Assembly: GCA_021323265.1 (NCBI GenBank)
Contig: JAJTCO010000012.1
Location: forward strand, 1 to 60,272
Origin: Pseudoduganella sp.
GTDB lineage: Bacteria > Pseudomonadota > Gammaproteobacteria > Burkholderiales > Burkholderiaceae_D
Length of the DNA stretch: 60,272 nucleotides
Direction: 5' to 3'
Shown: positions 1-8,758 of the stretch, one piece after another
How positions within the stretch are numbered: position 1 is the stretch's first letter
How the letters are laid out: each line of letters starts with the position of its first letter
Position numbers and translations under genes: made by a program
Notes under the pieces: generated by a model
What the model was told of the DNA's origin: nothing
What the model saw: only the letters and a program-made list of their open reading frames with translations
Databases searched by the model: none

Positions 1-1158
1 GCCGTTGTTCTTGCCCCACTGGATAAACTCCGCAACGATCAGGAAGTAGCCCGGGAACTTCATCTTGATGATGGTGTCGTTCTCGAACTTCAGGCGCGCC
101 TCGTAGCGCGGGCGCTCCTTCTCGCGCTTCTCCGGATCAGGGAACAGCTGGACCAGGCGCTCCTCCAGGCCCTTGGTGGTTTCGGCCACCAGGAATTCGT
201 CGATGGTCATGCCCGGCGTCGGGAAGTTCGGCAGCTGCGGCTTGCCCAGCACCAGGTTCAGGTTGCAGCGCTTGGCGATTTCCACCGAGTTTTGCAGCGC
301 GGCCGGCAGGTCGTGGAACAGCTCCGCCATCTCGGCCTGGGTCAGGAAGCGCATCTGCTCGTTGAAGCGCTTGACGCGCTTGGCGTTGGCCAGCATCTCG
401 CCTTCGGCGATACAGACGCGCGCCTCGTGGGCGATGTACTCTTCCTTGGACAGGAATTGCACCGGATGCGTCGCCACCACCGGCAGGCCAAGCTTGGCCG
501 CCAGCGCCACCGACTGGCGCACCTGCACTTCCTGGTTGGCCTGGCCGGCGCGCTGGATCTCGACGTAGAAATGACCGTTCGGGAAAATCTCGGCCCATTT
601 GCGGGCGTTGGCCTCGGCCAGGTCCAGGTTACCGTTCTCGATGGCCTGGCCGATGTCGCCGAAATGGGCGCCGGACAGGGCGATCAGGGCATTGCGCGGG
701 TCGACGCCCGGCAGCAGCGGGTATTCCTTGTTCGGCAGGTCGCGCAGCCATTCGGTGCGGATCTCGGCCCGGCCCTTGTACTGGTTGGTCAGCCACGCTT
801 CCGACAGCAGTTCGCATAGCTGCAGGTAGCCCATGCGGTTCTTCGCATACAGCATGATGCGGTGCGGCTTGTCGCGGTTTTCGTCGTTGGTGATCCAGGT
901 ATCGACCCCGATGATCGGCTTGATGCCCTTGCCGCGCGCCGCCTTGTAGAAGCGCACCATGCAGAACATATTGGCCAGGTCGGTCACGGCCAGCGCACCC
1001 TGCCCGTCCTTGACCGCCTTCTTGATCATGTCGTCATAGCGCACCAGGCCATCGACAATCGAATACTCCGTGTGCACGCGCAGGTGCACGAATTGCGGTC
1101 CCACGGGCGCTGCGGCTGGCGCACCGTCTACTGGCTGGTCGATTGCTTCAATGCTCAT
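1..1158 (-). CDS. dnaE: DNA polymerase III subunit alpha, N-terminal part (cut by window edge)
   Basis: This is the catalytic subunit of the replicative DNA polymerase. Only the first 386 codons are inside the window; the reading frame is open to base 1. The visible part is the PHP domain and the start of the polymerase region. It opens with the family motif FVHLRVHTEYSIVDG (about residues 23-37), followed by ALAVTDLANMFCMVRFYKAA and KPIIGVDTWI. The start is the ATG at 1158-1156 (MSIEAIDQP). A TTG six codons upstream is in frame and has a GGGG stretch ahead of it, so the start could be slightly longer. It is divergent from the cytochrome gene. Identity is very secure. Confidence 0.96.
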   Translation of the reverse strand, partial: MSIEAIDQPVDGAPAAAPVGPQFVHLRVHTEYSIVDGLVRYDDMIKKAVKDGQGALAVTDLANMFCMVRFYKAARGKGIKPIIGVDTWITNDENRDKPHRIMLYAKNRMGYLQLCELLSEAWLTNQYKGRAEIRTEWLRDLPNKEYPLLPGVDPRNALIALSGAHFGDIGQAIENGNLDLAEANARKWAEIFPNGHFYVEIQRAGQANQEVQVRQSVALAAKLGLPVVATHPVQFLSKEEYIAHEARVCIAEGEMLANAKRVKRFNEQMRFLTQAEMAELFHDLPAALQNSVEIAKRCNLNLVLGKPQLPNFPTPGMTIDEFLVAETTKGLEERLVQLFPDPEKREKERPRYEARLKFENDTIIKMKFPGYFLIVAEFIQWGKNNG

Positions 1159-1292
1159 GTGGCTGGCGGTTTTCAAGTCGAATATCCCCGTATTTTAACG
1201 CCTGAGCTGCCCGCGCCATAATTGCTTACAAATGGGTTAGTCGCCGCGGTCCGCTAGGGCTAGAATCACCCTACCAATCCTCCTCGGAGCTC

Positions 1293-1598
1293 ATGATGAA
1301 AATTGCAATTTCCGCTTTGCTGATATCCACCTCGTTGGCAGCCCACGCCGACACGCCCGAGCAACTGGCCAAGTCGAAGAGCTGCTTTGCCTGCCACGCC
1401 ACGGCCAAGAAGCTGGTCGGGCCGTCGTTCAAGGATATTGCGGTGAAATATAAAAATGATAAGACTGCGGAGGACAAGCTGGTGCTGAAGATCCTGCAGG
1501 GCGGCTCCGGCGTCTGGGGCGCGGTACCGATGCCGCCCAACCAGGTGACCGATGCCGAGGCACACCAGCTGGTGCGATGGGTGCTGGCGCAGAAGTAA
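1293..1598 (+). CDS. Small periplasmic class I cytochrome c (c551-like)
   Basis: This is a 101-residue monohaem electron carrier. Residues 1-19 form a signal peptide ending AHA-D, so the protein acts in the periplasm. The haem motif CFACH (about residues 34-38) gives covalent haem attachment and the histidine ligand. The methionine in VPMPPN (about residue 79) is the likely axial ligand, and the C-terminal helix motif HQLVRWVL is typical of c551/c552 proteins. A GGAG Shine-Dalgarno lies just ahead of two adjacent ATGs, so the start could be 1296. A TAGAAT hexamer at 1261 may be the -10 element. The gene stands alone, so its redox partner cannot be inferred. Confidence 0.93.
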   Translation: MMKIAISALLISTSLAAHADTPEQLAKSKSCFACHATAKKLVGPSFKDIAVKYKNDKTAEDKLVLKILQGGSGVWGAVPMPPNQVTDAEAHQLVRWVLAQK

Positions 1599-1677
1599 GC
1601 GCTAACGGAAGAACAAGGCGACCTGGCCGGCAATCACGCCTGCCAGGGCGGCAATCATTCCTCAATCCCGGGGGAAA

Positions 1678-2514
1678 TCAGTGCCAGCCGCCCTCCACCG
1701 CCAGCTTCCCCCCACTCCACACCTGATACTCCCCAGGGGCCGCAACCCGCAGCTCGACATGCGAGCCCAGCAAGATCGGCGACTTGAAGCCCGCCGACAC
1801 TTGCGACAGCCTTCTGCCCTCTGCCTGTTCCAGCAATGCGCAAGCTTTGGCCACGGAATGCATGCCGTGAATAATCGGCGCCTTCATGCCCAGCAGCCGC
1901 GCCGACCAAGGCCACAAATGGATCGGATTCCAATCGCCGGAAACGGAAGCGTACTGCCGCCCCGCCTGCGCCGACAGTGACCACTCACCTTTCAACTCCC
2001 CCGCCGCCTCCGCAGGTTCGCCGCTGCGCTCCCGTCCGGCGCGGCGCTCCCCCCGCACGGCCAGGTAACGGCTGCGGCACTCGAAGACGGACTGCTCCCG
2101 CTGCGAGCCGACTGTCAGCAACTCGCAATAGCGCGCCCCACGCTCCGCCGGCGGATCGACCACCACGCGCGTCACCAACTCCATCGGCAACGCCAGTTCC
2201 GGCCGCAGCAGCTCACAGATAGCGTTCTCCACATGAATCATGCCCGCCAGGCGGAAGGGAAATTGCGGCCCCAGCATGGTTGCCATGTGCGCCCGCTGCG
2301 CCAGGAGGTAGTAATACGTGATCGGCAAATCATTGGCCGAAAATCCCATCAGATCGGCGTAGCGACGGACGGCAATGGCATCAATGCAAGGCAAGGTGTA
2401 GTGCGTCACCTGCTCGGTCGGCGCAGACGCGTCGCTCGCACCTTTGAACAGCGCCCGCAACAGGAGGCCCGGCCCGATAGGAGGAAGTGGCGGAAATGTT
2501 GTCATGGACGACAT
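1678..2514 (-). CDS. MaoC-like hot-dog fold dehydratase
   Basis: This is a roughly 278-residue protein of the MaoC/(R)-specific enoyl-CoA hydratase superfamily. The C-terminal half carries the hydratase signature GDWNPIHLWPWSA followed by IIHGMHSVA, with the Asp-Asn-His residues expected for a hydratase site. The N-terminal half resembles the degenerate first hot-dog of double hot-dog proteins. The likely substrate is an acyl-CoA or acyl-ACP, but nothing nearby specifies it. I prefer the ATG at 2514. A TTG three codons upstream (2523) and another ATG at 2505 are alternatives, and none has a clear Shine-Dalgarno. It is convergent with the cytochrome gene and transcribed alone. Confidence 0.8.
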   Translation of the reverse strand: MSSMTTFPPLPPIGPGLLLRALFKGASDASAPTEQVTHYTLPCIDAIAVRRYADLMGFSANDLPITYYYLLAQRAHMATMLGPQFPFRLAGMIHVENAICELLRPELALPMELVTRVVVDPPAERGARYCELLTVGSQREQSVFECRSRYLAVRGERRAGRERSGEPAEAAGELKGEWSLSAQAGRQYASVSGDWNPIHLWPWSARLLGMKAPIIHGMHSVAKACALLEQAEGRRLSQVSAGFKSPILLGSHVELRVAAPGEYQVWSGGKLAVEGGWH

Positions 2515-2611
2515 TGTGCCCAATGAAGACCACTACCGGAAGTAAAACCAAGCTTCAAACGTTAAGTGCATGCGCTTCCTGCCACGGTTGGCTCCCGCCA
2601 TTGCCTAATAT

Positions 2612-2640
2612 TTGGGCAAAGTGCCGAGAACGGCTATAAT
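2612..2640 (+). promoter_or_regulatory. Predicted sigma-70 promoter of trhO
   Basis: A perfect TATAAT lies at 2635-2640, with TTGGGC at 2612-2617 and a 17-base spacer. This sits 36 bases ahead of the trhO start codon and points the same way. It was read by eye and not tested. Confidence 0.6.
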
Positions 2641-2675
2641 GTCGGCTGTTCCGGTTTTAACCTCATACCAACCCC

Positions 2676-3557
2676 ATGCAAGCAAACATCGAAAGCGCGC
2701 CTGCAACACCTGGCGCGGCACCAGCCGTATACGTCAACATCGCGGCGTACAAGTTCATCACCATGGAGCAGCTGGACGAACTGCGCCCGCAGTACCAGGA
2801 CATCTGCGCCCGTTTGGGCCTGAAGGGCACCATCCTGCTGACCCCGGAAGGCATCAATATGTTCCTCTCCGGCACCCGCGCCAACATCGACGAATACCTG
2901 GCCTGGGTGCGCAGCGACGCCCGCCTGGCCGACCTGGAAGTGAAGGAAAGCCTGTCGGCCGAGCAATCGCACCGCCGCATGCTGGTACGCATCAAAAAAG
3001 AAATCATCACCATGCGCATGCCGCTGATCAAGCCTGAAGAAGGCCGCGCACCGCATGTGGAAGCCAAGACCCTGAAGCGCTGGCTGGACCAGGGCCACGA
3101 CGACAACGGCAAGCCGGTGGTGATGGTGGAAACGCGCAACGACTACGAAGTGGATGTGGGCACGTTCGAAAACACCGTCGACTACCGCCTGAAGAAGTTC
3201 ACCGAGTTCCCCGAGCTGATCGAAAAGCACAAGGCCGATTTCGAAGGCAAGACCGTGGTCACCTTCTGCACCGGCGGCATCCGCTGCGAAAAGGCCGCGA
3301 TCCACATGCAGAACATTGGCTACGACAATGTGTACCAGCTGGAAGGCGGCATCCTGAAGTACTTCGAAGAAGTGGGCGGCGCCCACTACAAAGGCGATTG
3401 CTTCGTGTTCGACTACCGCACCGCGCTCAACCCGCAACTGGAGCCGACCGAAACCAAGCAGTGCTTCGCCTGCCGCGCCGTGGTCACACCGCGCCAGCAG
3501 CTGGCGCCGGAATACGTTCCCGGCGTATCCTGCCCAGCTTGCTTCGACAAGCAATAG
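2676..3557 (+). CDS. trhO: tRNA uridine(34) hydroxylase, rhodanese family
   Basis: TrhO (YceA) hydroxylates uridine 34 of certain tRNAs in the oxygen-dependent route to 5-(carboxy)methoxyuridine. The 293-residue protein has the N-terminal acylphosphatase-like part ([32 protein letters not shown]). A rhodanese domain follows with the active-site loop [12 protein letters not shown], in which Cys198 is the catalytic residue. The C-terminus has CFAC (263-266) and CPAC (286-289), a probable zinc-binding tail. Length and motif order fit the family. It has its own promoter and appears monocistronic. The ribosome binding site is weak. Confidence 0.95.
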   Translation: MQANIESAPATPGAAPAVYVNIAAYKFITMEQLDELRPQYQDICARLGLKGTILLTPEGINMFLSGTRANIDEYLAWVRSDARLADLEVKESLSAEQSHRRMLVRIKKEIITMRMPLIKPEEGRAPHVEAKTLKRWLDQGHDDNGKPVVMVETRNDYEVDVGTFENTVDYRLKKFTEFPELIEKHKADFEGKTVVTFCTGGIRCEKAAIHMQNIGYDNVYQLEGGILKYFEEVGGAHYKGDCFVFDYRTALNPQLEPTETKQCFACRAVVTPRQQLAPEYVPGVSCPACFDKQ

Positions 3558-3653
3558 GCTTGTTTCTCCTCGTCCGGGGCAGTGACTTGCATAACGTTAA
3601 ATACGTTGAGCCGAGAATAGTTTCGTGCCAAGCTGGAACTTTATTAACAACTA

Positions 3654-4688
3654 ATGAAGATTCGCATGCTTCCTCCGCCCCGCCTTGGTTTTTCCATATT
3701 CGCTGCCCTGATATTCACGCTGGGGCTGTCCGCTTGCGGCGGAAGCGATCCTGCGACCGCAGAGCGCCAGACGCAACATGCGCGCGTGCGCGCGTCCATT
3801 GCGGAACCGGTTGAGAACGAGCCTGTCACCCAACAACTCTACATCGCTTACTTTGGACGGCCAGCCGACGCTAACGGACTCAACCAGTTCAAGTATCAGC
3901 TGTACCAGCTTGGCGTAGGTCCTACCGCACAAGACTTGAACGCGTCGTATGCGACCAATGCCGGCTTGCGCGCCCTCGTGAATTCGTTTGGCGATAGTCC
4001 GGAGTCGAACGCCTTGTACACCGGCGACACGGCAGCCTTCGTACAAGCCATCTACGTCAACCTGCTGAACCGCGCGCCGGATGCAGAAGGCAAAGCATAC
4101 TGGGTGCACGCCATCGACAGCGGTCTCCTGACGCGAGCGAAAGCGGCGCTATCGATCCTCGCGGCGGCACAGGTCAATCCAACGCCACAGGGATTGATCG
4201 ATGCACAGCTGATCGCCAATAAGTCCGCGAACAGCAAAGTCTTCACTTCCCTTGCGCCAGTGGATGCGTACCGCGGCGAGTTTGCCGCGCAACTGGCACG
4301 CGAGATGCTGCGCAAGGTGACCGCTGCGACGACCGTGGAAGAGTTCCGCGCCACCATCGACAGCACCATCGTGAAGCTGACGACCGCAGAGCTATTTACC
4401 TACACCGGCAATTACACTGGCAGCTACGACGGCAGTGACGAGGGAACCTTCTCGTTCACGGTGGCTCCCGACGGCACGATTTCGGGCAGCGGCAAATCGA
4501 ATCTCCAAGGCGTGACACTGATCATCACTGGCAGCCTGGCAAACGCCAGCGGCCCCTCGGTGCCCGTTGCCGGCAGCATCGGCCCGTTATCCTTCACCGC
4601 CACACTGACCACCGATGGGAAACTGAACGGCAGCTGGAACGGCTTGGGCATGTCGGGATCGCTGCGCGCGACCCGCATCATCTATTAA
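3654..4688 (+). CDS. DUF4214-domain lipoprotein
   Basis: This 344-residue protein starts with a lipoprotein signal peptide. The lipobox LSAC puts the modified cysteine at about residue 28. A DUF4214 domain follows (about 55-230), with the family motif QQLYIAYFGRPADANGL and the helical segment YVNLLNRAPDAEGKAYW. The C-terminal 100 residues are Gly/Ser/Thr-rich beta-type sequence ending SLRATRIIY. The same YFGRPAD motif opens the giant surface protein at 13614-18089, so both probably belong to the cell-surface layer of this organism. The function of DUF4214 is not established. The 3' end of this gene has a decayed relative at 6168-6226. Confidence 0.85.
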   Translation: MKIRMLPPPRLGFSIFAALIFTLGLSACGGSDPATAERQTQHARVRASIAEPVENEPVTQQLYIAYFGRPADANGLNQFKYQLYQLGVGPTAQDLNASYATNAGLRALVNSFGDSPESNALYTGDTAAFVQAIYVNLLNRAPDAEGKAYWVHAIDSGLLTRAKAALSILAAAQVNPTPQGLIDAQLIANKSANSKVFTSLAPVDAYRGEFAAQLAREMLRKVTAATTVEEFRATIDSTIVKLTTAELFTYTGNYTGSYDGSDEGTFSFTVAPDGTISGSGKSNLQGVTLIITGSLANASGPSVPVAGSIGPLSFTATLTTDGKLNGSWNGLGMSGSLRATRIIY

Positions 4689-4789
4689 CGTTTTTTTGGA
4701 ATCTCCTCTATTTTTTAATGTTTTTTCGAGATCCGAACGTTTTATGCGAAGCTACAGCCAAGCCTCATTAAAAATATTATGAAAACGTA

Positions 4790-6042
4790 ATGGAACTGCA
4801 CGACCGGCTTGTGGGATACACCTGGCTCATTAAGGAGTTCAGCCTTTGCACGTTTCCGCTTTCGCATGAATCCTATATCGGCACGCGTCCGCGCACCGAC
4901 GCCACGAAGCAAAGTGTCGTGCGTGAGGTGTTCCTCCCAGCATATTGGCCAGGCAATGATCCATTCGACCACCTGGTGTTCGCGCTCAAGTACGACGATT
5001 TCAGATCGTTAGGCGGACCGCGCCGATCAGCGAACTCCTGCAGGTAAATTTCACGTCGCGCCTGCAGGCCTTTAAAGCGCAGATCGACCCTGCGCTGTTC
5101 CAACGCGCCATCAACTACCTCTATTTCAAAGAAACCCGTTCGTCCTTCGATATCGAACGTGAAACCCCAACACCGGATCGCGAGGAACGATTTGTGCGCG
5201 CATTGCAGGAAGCTGGCAAATCAACAAGCGCCGACGCCCTCGCAGAGTCCGCGCTGGTCGAGTTGCAGAGCCTGATCGTCGACAAACGATATGCCCAGAG
5301 CGCCTTCCGCACCTGGCAGAACTATGTTGGAGAGTCGATGCCTAACGGAGCCCTGAACGTACACTATGTCTGCCCGCCAGGCGACATGGTGGGCCAACTC
5401 ATGGCGGGCTTGATCGACTGCGCGACTAAGACGGAGGGCATCCATCCCGTGGTGCGCGCGGCCTTGATCTCGTTCGGGTTTGTCTTCATCCATCCGTTTG
5501 AAGATGGCAACGGATGAATCCATCGCTTCCTGATCCACGACTTTCTGGGCCGCGATGGCCTTGTGCCGGAAGGTATGGTATTGCCTGTATCGGCTTATAT
5601 GCTGCACCACCAGCAAGAATATGATCGCATCCTTGAGGCATATTCCAAGCCCTTGCGAACTGTCGTCAGTATTAGCATCGATGCGGATGAAAAACTTACG
5701 ATCAACAACCCCATCGAAGCTTCTGGTTCGTATCGCTACCCAGACCTGACCAACCAGGTACATTATCTACTGAATGCAGTCGAGCAGACCATCAACACGG
5801 AGCTTGAAACCGAAATCCTGTTCATTCGCAGCTATGACCGCGCCAAAGATTCGATCAGTGAAGTGGTGGACATGCCAAAGACGCGCCTCAACCTGCTGAT
5901 CAAATTGCACTACCAGAGTAAGGGGACCCTTTCGAAAGGCAAACGCGATCAGTTTTCAGAAATTACAGACGATGAACTAGCTCGCATCGAGCTTGCGTTC
6001 CAAGCAGCCTTCGCCGACCAGACGCTTGAACTGGACACGTAA
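4790..6042 (+). pseudogene. Fic family protein, inactivated by a frameshift and a nonsense codon
   Basis: The translated pieces add up to one Fic-domain protein (AMP-transferase type), but it is broken twice. Residues MELHDRLVGYTW to LVFALKYDDF are read in one frame from 4790. The homology continues in another frame from about 5010-5045 (AFKAQIDPALFQRAINYLY, ETRSSFDIERE), so a small insertion or deletion lies there. At 5515-5517 a TGA stop interrupts the catalytic motif exactly after HPFEDGNG, where Fic enzymes have arginine; a CGA to TGA transition explains it. The same frame then resumes as IHRFLIHDFLGRDGLVPEG and runs to the TAA at 6040-6042. The region has lower GC than its neighbours. 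I call it a pseudogene; sequencing error is the alternative but would need two separate errors. Confidence 0.88.
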
Positions 6043-6167
6043 ATATTCTCATCGAAACAATAATTTCATTCAGACTTCGGACAGACCCCACTAAAACGCT
6101 GAGATTTCAATAAAAATATTAAGAAATCGAGAAGTCTGACCAGAAACGTTAAGAATTGACACGGCGC

Positions 6168-6226
6168 GGCAAATCGAACTCCCAGGGGTAACGCTGATCA
6201 TCGGATCGCTGCGCGCCACGCGCGAT
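6168..6226 (+). pseudogene. Fossil of a second DUF4214-lipoprotein C-terminus
   Basis: Read in frame, these bases give GKSNSQGVTLII followed directly by GSLRATR. The live gene at 3654-4688 has GKSNLQGVTLII, a stretch of about 40 residues, then GSLRATRIIY. The codons differ mostly at third positions, for example AAT/AAC, CAA/CAG, GTG/GTA and ACA/ACG. This looks like the remains of an older paralogue with an internal deletion rather than a recent copy. It borders the broken Fic gene on the far side from the intact DUF4214 gene. Confidence 0.75.
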
Positions 6227-6231
6227 TCCTG

Positions 6232-6729
6232 TCAATGCAGCGCTGATGCGGGATCGGCGCTAGCTGCGCCCGTCAGCCAGTTCGGCCACTGCGGGAGTTG
6301 CCAGTGGGCGGCCTGGTCGGCCTTGTAAAGGATATGCAGCCACTGGCGCAACACATCGCTGGCCAGCGGCAGACTAAAGGCTTTGTCACTATCGCGGAAC
6401 GTCAGCAGCACGCCGACTTCCGTCTGGCCGATATCGACTGCGAGCGCCAGCAGAACTTCATCATCCTGGCCCGCCACCACGGGCGCCGAACCACCCAGCG
6501 CCTCGCGTGCCGACTGCTGCGCGAATTCCTGCATGGTATCCCGAAGCTCGGCCGGCGTAGCGGCAAACTGGCCGTCCAGCCGCTGCAAGAGCGGCGGCAG
6601 CAACAGACCGAGCATGCGCCGGGTCAACCAGATCGCCACCTGCTGGCCCCCCGGACGCGCGCCTGCAATGCGGATGCGGTCTTCTTCCGGACTGAAAACT
6701 GTAGTGACACGCTCAAGGATGTGAGCCAT
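6232..6729 (-). CDS. Conserved-looking protein of unknown function
   Basis: This is a 165-residue soluble protein with no signal peptide or membrane segment. The middle is a mixed alpha/beta sequence (LLALAVDIGQTEVGVLLTFRD) and the end is Trp-rich (HWQLPQWPNW). I do not recognise a family. It lies 21 bases downstream of the small gene at 6751-7029 in the same direction, so the two are probably cotranscribed, perhaps together with the methyltransferase at 7143-8678. Its stop codon abuts the DUF4214 fossil. Confidence 0.6.
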   Translation of the reverse strand: MAHILERVTTVFSPEEDRIRIAGARPGGQQVAIWLTRRMLGLLLPPLLQRLDGQFAATPAELRDTMQEFAQQSAREALGGSAPVVAGQDDEVLLALAVDIGQTEVGVLLTFRDSDKAFSLPLASDVLRQWLHILYKADQAAHWQLPQWPNWLTGAASADPASALH

Positions 6730-6750
6730 TCCCAGGTATTTCCCGCTTTC

Positions 6751-7029
6751 TTACTCTGCTTTTGCCTTAGGCTTACGCGGGGCGCGTGGCTTTTTCGGCT
6801 TCTCTTCTTTGGCTTCCGCAGCAACTGCACCAGCCTTGCCTTTCACTGCATCGATCAGTGCCGCCGAATAGGCGTTACGGGCGGTCTGGGCAAATGCCAT
6901 CTGCTGCTGCAGGCGCGCCAGTTCCGCATCCACCGCCTGAATATTCACGGCCTGTTGCTTGGCCGCATCGGACAGCTTGGCAGAAGTGTAAGAAGTACCA
7001 TTGATCGTAATGTACTGCGGAAGATTCAC
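6751..7029 (-). CDS. Small coiled protein with basic Ala/Lys/Pro tail (DUF6447-like)
   Basis: This is a 92-residue protein. The N-terminal half begins NLPQYITINGTSYTSAKLSD and continues as a helical segment with heptad-like leucines (AELARLQQQMAFAQTARNAY). The last 20 residues are a basic tail (KPKKPRAPRKPKAKAE). From memory the core resembles DUF6447, which has no known function; this was not checked by a search. The start is taken as the GTG at 7029-7027, with AAAGGGA upstream. The frame is open further upstream, but that extension has no start with a ribosome site. It lies between a methyltransferase gene and a gene of unknown function. Confidence 0.65.
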   Translation of the reverse strand: MNLPQYITINGTSYTSAKLSDAAKQQAVNIQAVDAELARLQQQMAFAQTARNAYSAALIDAVKGKAGAVAAEAKEEKPKKPRAPRKPKAKAE

Positions 7030-7142
7030 GTTGATTCCCTTTATCGTTGATGCCGCAAATCGGCCAGAGGGCCATAATTGTATGCCTAAACCGGGCCCAT
7101 CACAAAATTCCGCTGGCGCTGCCCCTGAAGTGAACGTTCGGC

Positions 7143-8678
7143 TTACATGACCTTCAATGCTCGCAGGACGGGCATTTGTTTTTCCAGGAAGTCCTGGGCG
7201 TTGCGCTTGAGTTCGGCGATATTCTCGGCCGGTTCCATCAGGCGCTCGCCTTTCACAATCAGACATTGGCCTTGCGCCTGCAGAATGCTCCAGACGTAGT
7301 TGGCCAGGGCGTCGACATCCTCAAGTCCTTCACCGATCGCTTTGGCAAACAGGGCATTGAAGCGCCCAAGCATGATCCCGCCCCCCGTGACAGGACTTGC
7401 CACATAACTGATGTCCGCGCCAGACCGTGCTTTCCCTTCGATATAGTCATTCAGCCGCGCCGTCACCGCCTGACGCTCGCTGACCACCTTGGCGTCTTGC
7501 GCCGCAGCGAGCTGGCCAATTCGGCTAAGTAGCATAGCCGCTTCGATCACTTGGTTGAATTTGACCCCATGCGGGGCCAGCGTGTCGGCAATCTCTTTCA
7601 ACGTCCTTGGCTGGTAGTCGGCAAGCAGGTCCAACAGCGGGCGATAGATCGTTTCGCTAAGCTCGACCATGCCGCCGTCCATCTGGATTTGATACGTGAA
7701 CGCAGAACGATGCTTGACCAGTATGACCCGGATTTTACCGATCAGCTCGCTCACCTCAAGCGGTGACAGCACGCGGGCCCCCTTCACCCAGTAGTCCCGG
7801 CGGAAAGTCTGATTGACCATGAAGTCGCGCACAGTTTCGCGGAACATCCGGTCCGGTATATTCTGCAGGAACACCTTCTGTTCCTCGCTCATGTTCAGGT
7901 TGTCGAAATGATCGCTGTAATTGGCGGAACATGCGTACTGCAGCTTGGCCGGGTCCAGCCATTCGCCCATGGTGGAAAAGTGCATCGGATGCCAGTCTCG
8001 ATTGAAGTACTCATGGGCGAGGTAACTCCGGTTTTGCGCACCCAATTGCTCAAAGCGCTTGGCAATGCCCGGATCAGTGCTGGCATAGCGGGGATGCAGC
8101 GCCAGCAACTCCTTGCCGAAGGTTAGCGCTCCCTCGATCTGGTTCACGATCCCGCGCCCTTCCGCCCCTTGGCTGGCGGCGTGAGCCGTCAGCAAATGGC
8201 GCATCGGTGCAAAACTCGCCCAGCCGGGCTGAGTGTTGTAGCTAATGTAGAGGACACCGCCGACTTTCAGCTTGCGCCGTATGAAATCGACGATCGTGCG
8301 GCGGTTCTCGTCGGAGACCCAGCTCCAAATCCCATGCACGCCGATGAAGTCGAAGTCCGGCAGGCCGGGACGATTCGCAAACTCGGCAAACGCGTCGTCA
8401 AACAATTGCGCGCCTGAGCCAGCCGCTTCTGCCATTTCGCAGGCCTGGGCAGCTTGGCTGGGGTTAAAGTCGGTGCCATACCAACGGGTGAGCGTGGCGG
8501 CGGCATGAATGTTCGTACTCAATCCCTGGCCGAAACCCAGCTCGCACGCCGTGCCCACATCGGGACATGCGAGGCCGCTGTGCAAGAATGCCAACTTGAT
8601 GCGGAGCGGATTGAGCTCGTGATAATAGCCGTGGGTGTATCCAATATCTGCAACGTAACCAGCGCTCCAGTCTGCCAT
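7143..8678 (-). CDS. SAM-dependent methyltransferase with C-terminal regulatory domain (protein-lysine-methyltransferase-like)
   Basis: The protein has 511 residues. The N-terminal half is a class I methyltransferase with the SAM motif TACELGFGQGLSTN, then FDFIGVHGIWSWVSDENR and LKVGGVLYISYNTQPGW. The second half matches the methyltransferase regulatory domain seen in enzymes such as the Rickettsia OmpB lysine methyltransferases. The ATG at 8678 (MADWSAGYVADIGYTHGYY) is chosen because GGAGG lies 8 bases upstream; 25 further upstream codons have no such signal. It follows the type I secretion operon in the same direction, but a strong terminator separates it from tolC. Protein methylation of a surface protein is inferred from the family and context only. 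Confidence 0.82.
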   Translation of the reverse strand: MADWSAGYVADIGYTHGYYHELNPLRIKLAFLHSGLACPDVGTACELGFGQGLSTNIHAAATLTRWYGTDFNPSQAAQACEMAEAAGSGAQLFDDAFAEFANRPGLPDFDFIGVHGIWSWVSDENRRTIVDFIRRKLKVGGVLYISYNTQPGWASFAPMRHLLTAHAASQGAEGRGIVNQIEGALTFGKELLALHPRYASTDPGIAKRFEQLGAQNRSYLAHEYFNRDWHPMHFSTMGEWLDPAKLQYACSANYSDHFDNLNMSEEQKVFLQNIPDRMFRETVRDFMVNQTFRRDYWVKGARVLSPLEVSELIGKIRVILVKHRSAFTYQIQMDGGMVELSETIYRPLLDLLADYQPRTLKEIADTLAPHGVKFNQVIEAAMLLSRIGQLAAAQDAKVVSERQAVTARLNDYIEGKARSGADISYVASPVTGGGIMLGRFNALFAKAIGEGLEDVDALANYVWSILQAQGQCLIVKGERLMEPAENIAELKRNAQDFLEKQMPVLRALKVM

Positions 8679-8721
8679 ACCATCATCCTCCGCGTTGGAA
8701 ATTGAAAGAATCGCATGATAA

Positions 8722-8756
8722 CCAAAAAGAAAATGGCGGGTCGCACCCGCCATTTT
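8722..8756 (-). terminator. Rho-independent terminator after the TolC gene
   Basis: A perfect 12-bp stem (8730-8741 with 8745-8756, loop CGC) starts 3 bases after the tolC-like stop codon. On the minus strand it is followed by TCTTTTT. It should end the secretion operon before the methyltransferase gene. Confidence 0.88.
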
Positions 8757-8758
8757 CC

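Noticed and set aside
1599..1653. An 18-codon minus-strand ORF (MIAALAGVIAGQVALFFR) after the MaoC gene
   Set aside because: GAGGA lies close ahead of it, but it is too short to judge and may be a chance hydrophobic frame.
7030..7266. Upstream extension of the small gene at 6751-7029
   Set aside because: The frame is open, but it overlaps the end of the methyltransferase gene and has no start with a ribosome site. The GTG at 7029 has one.
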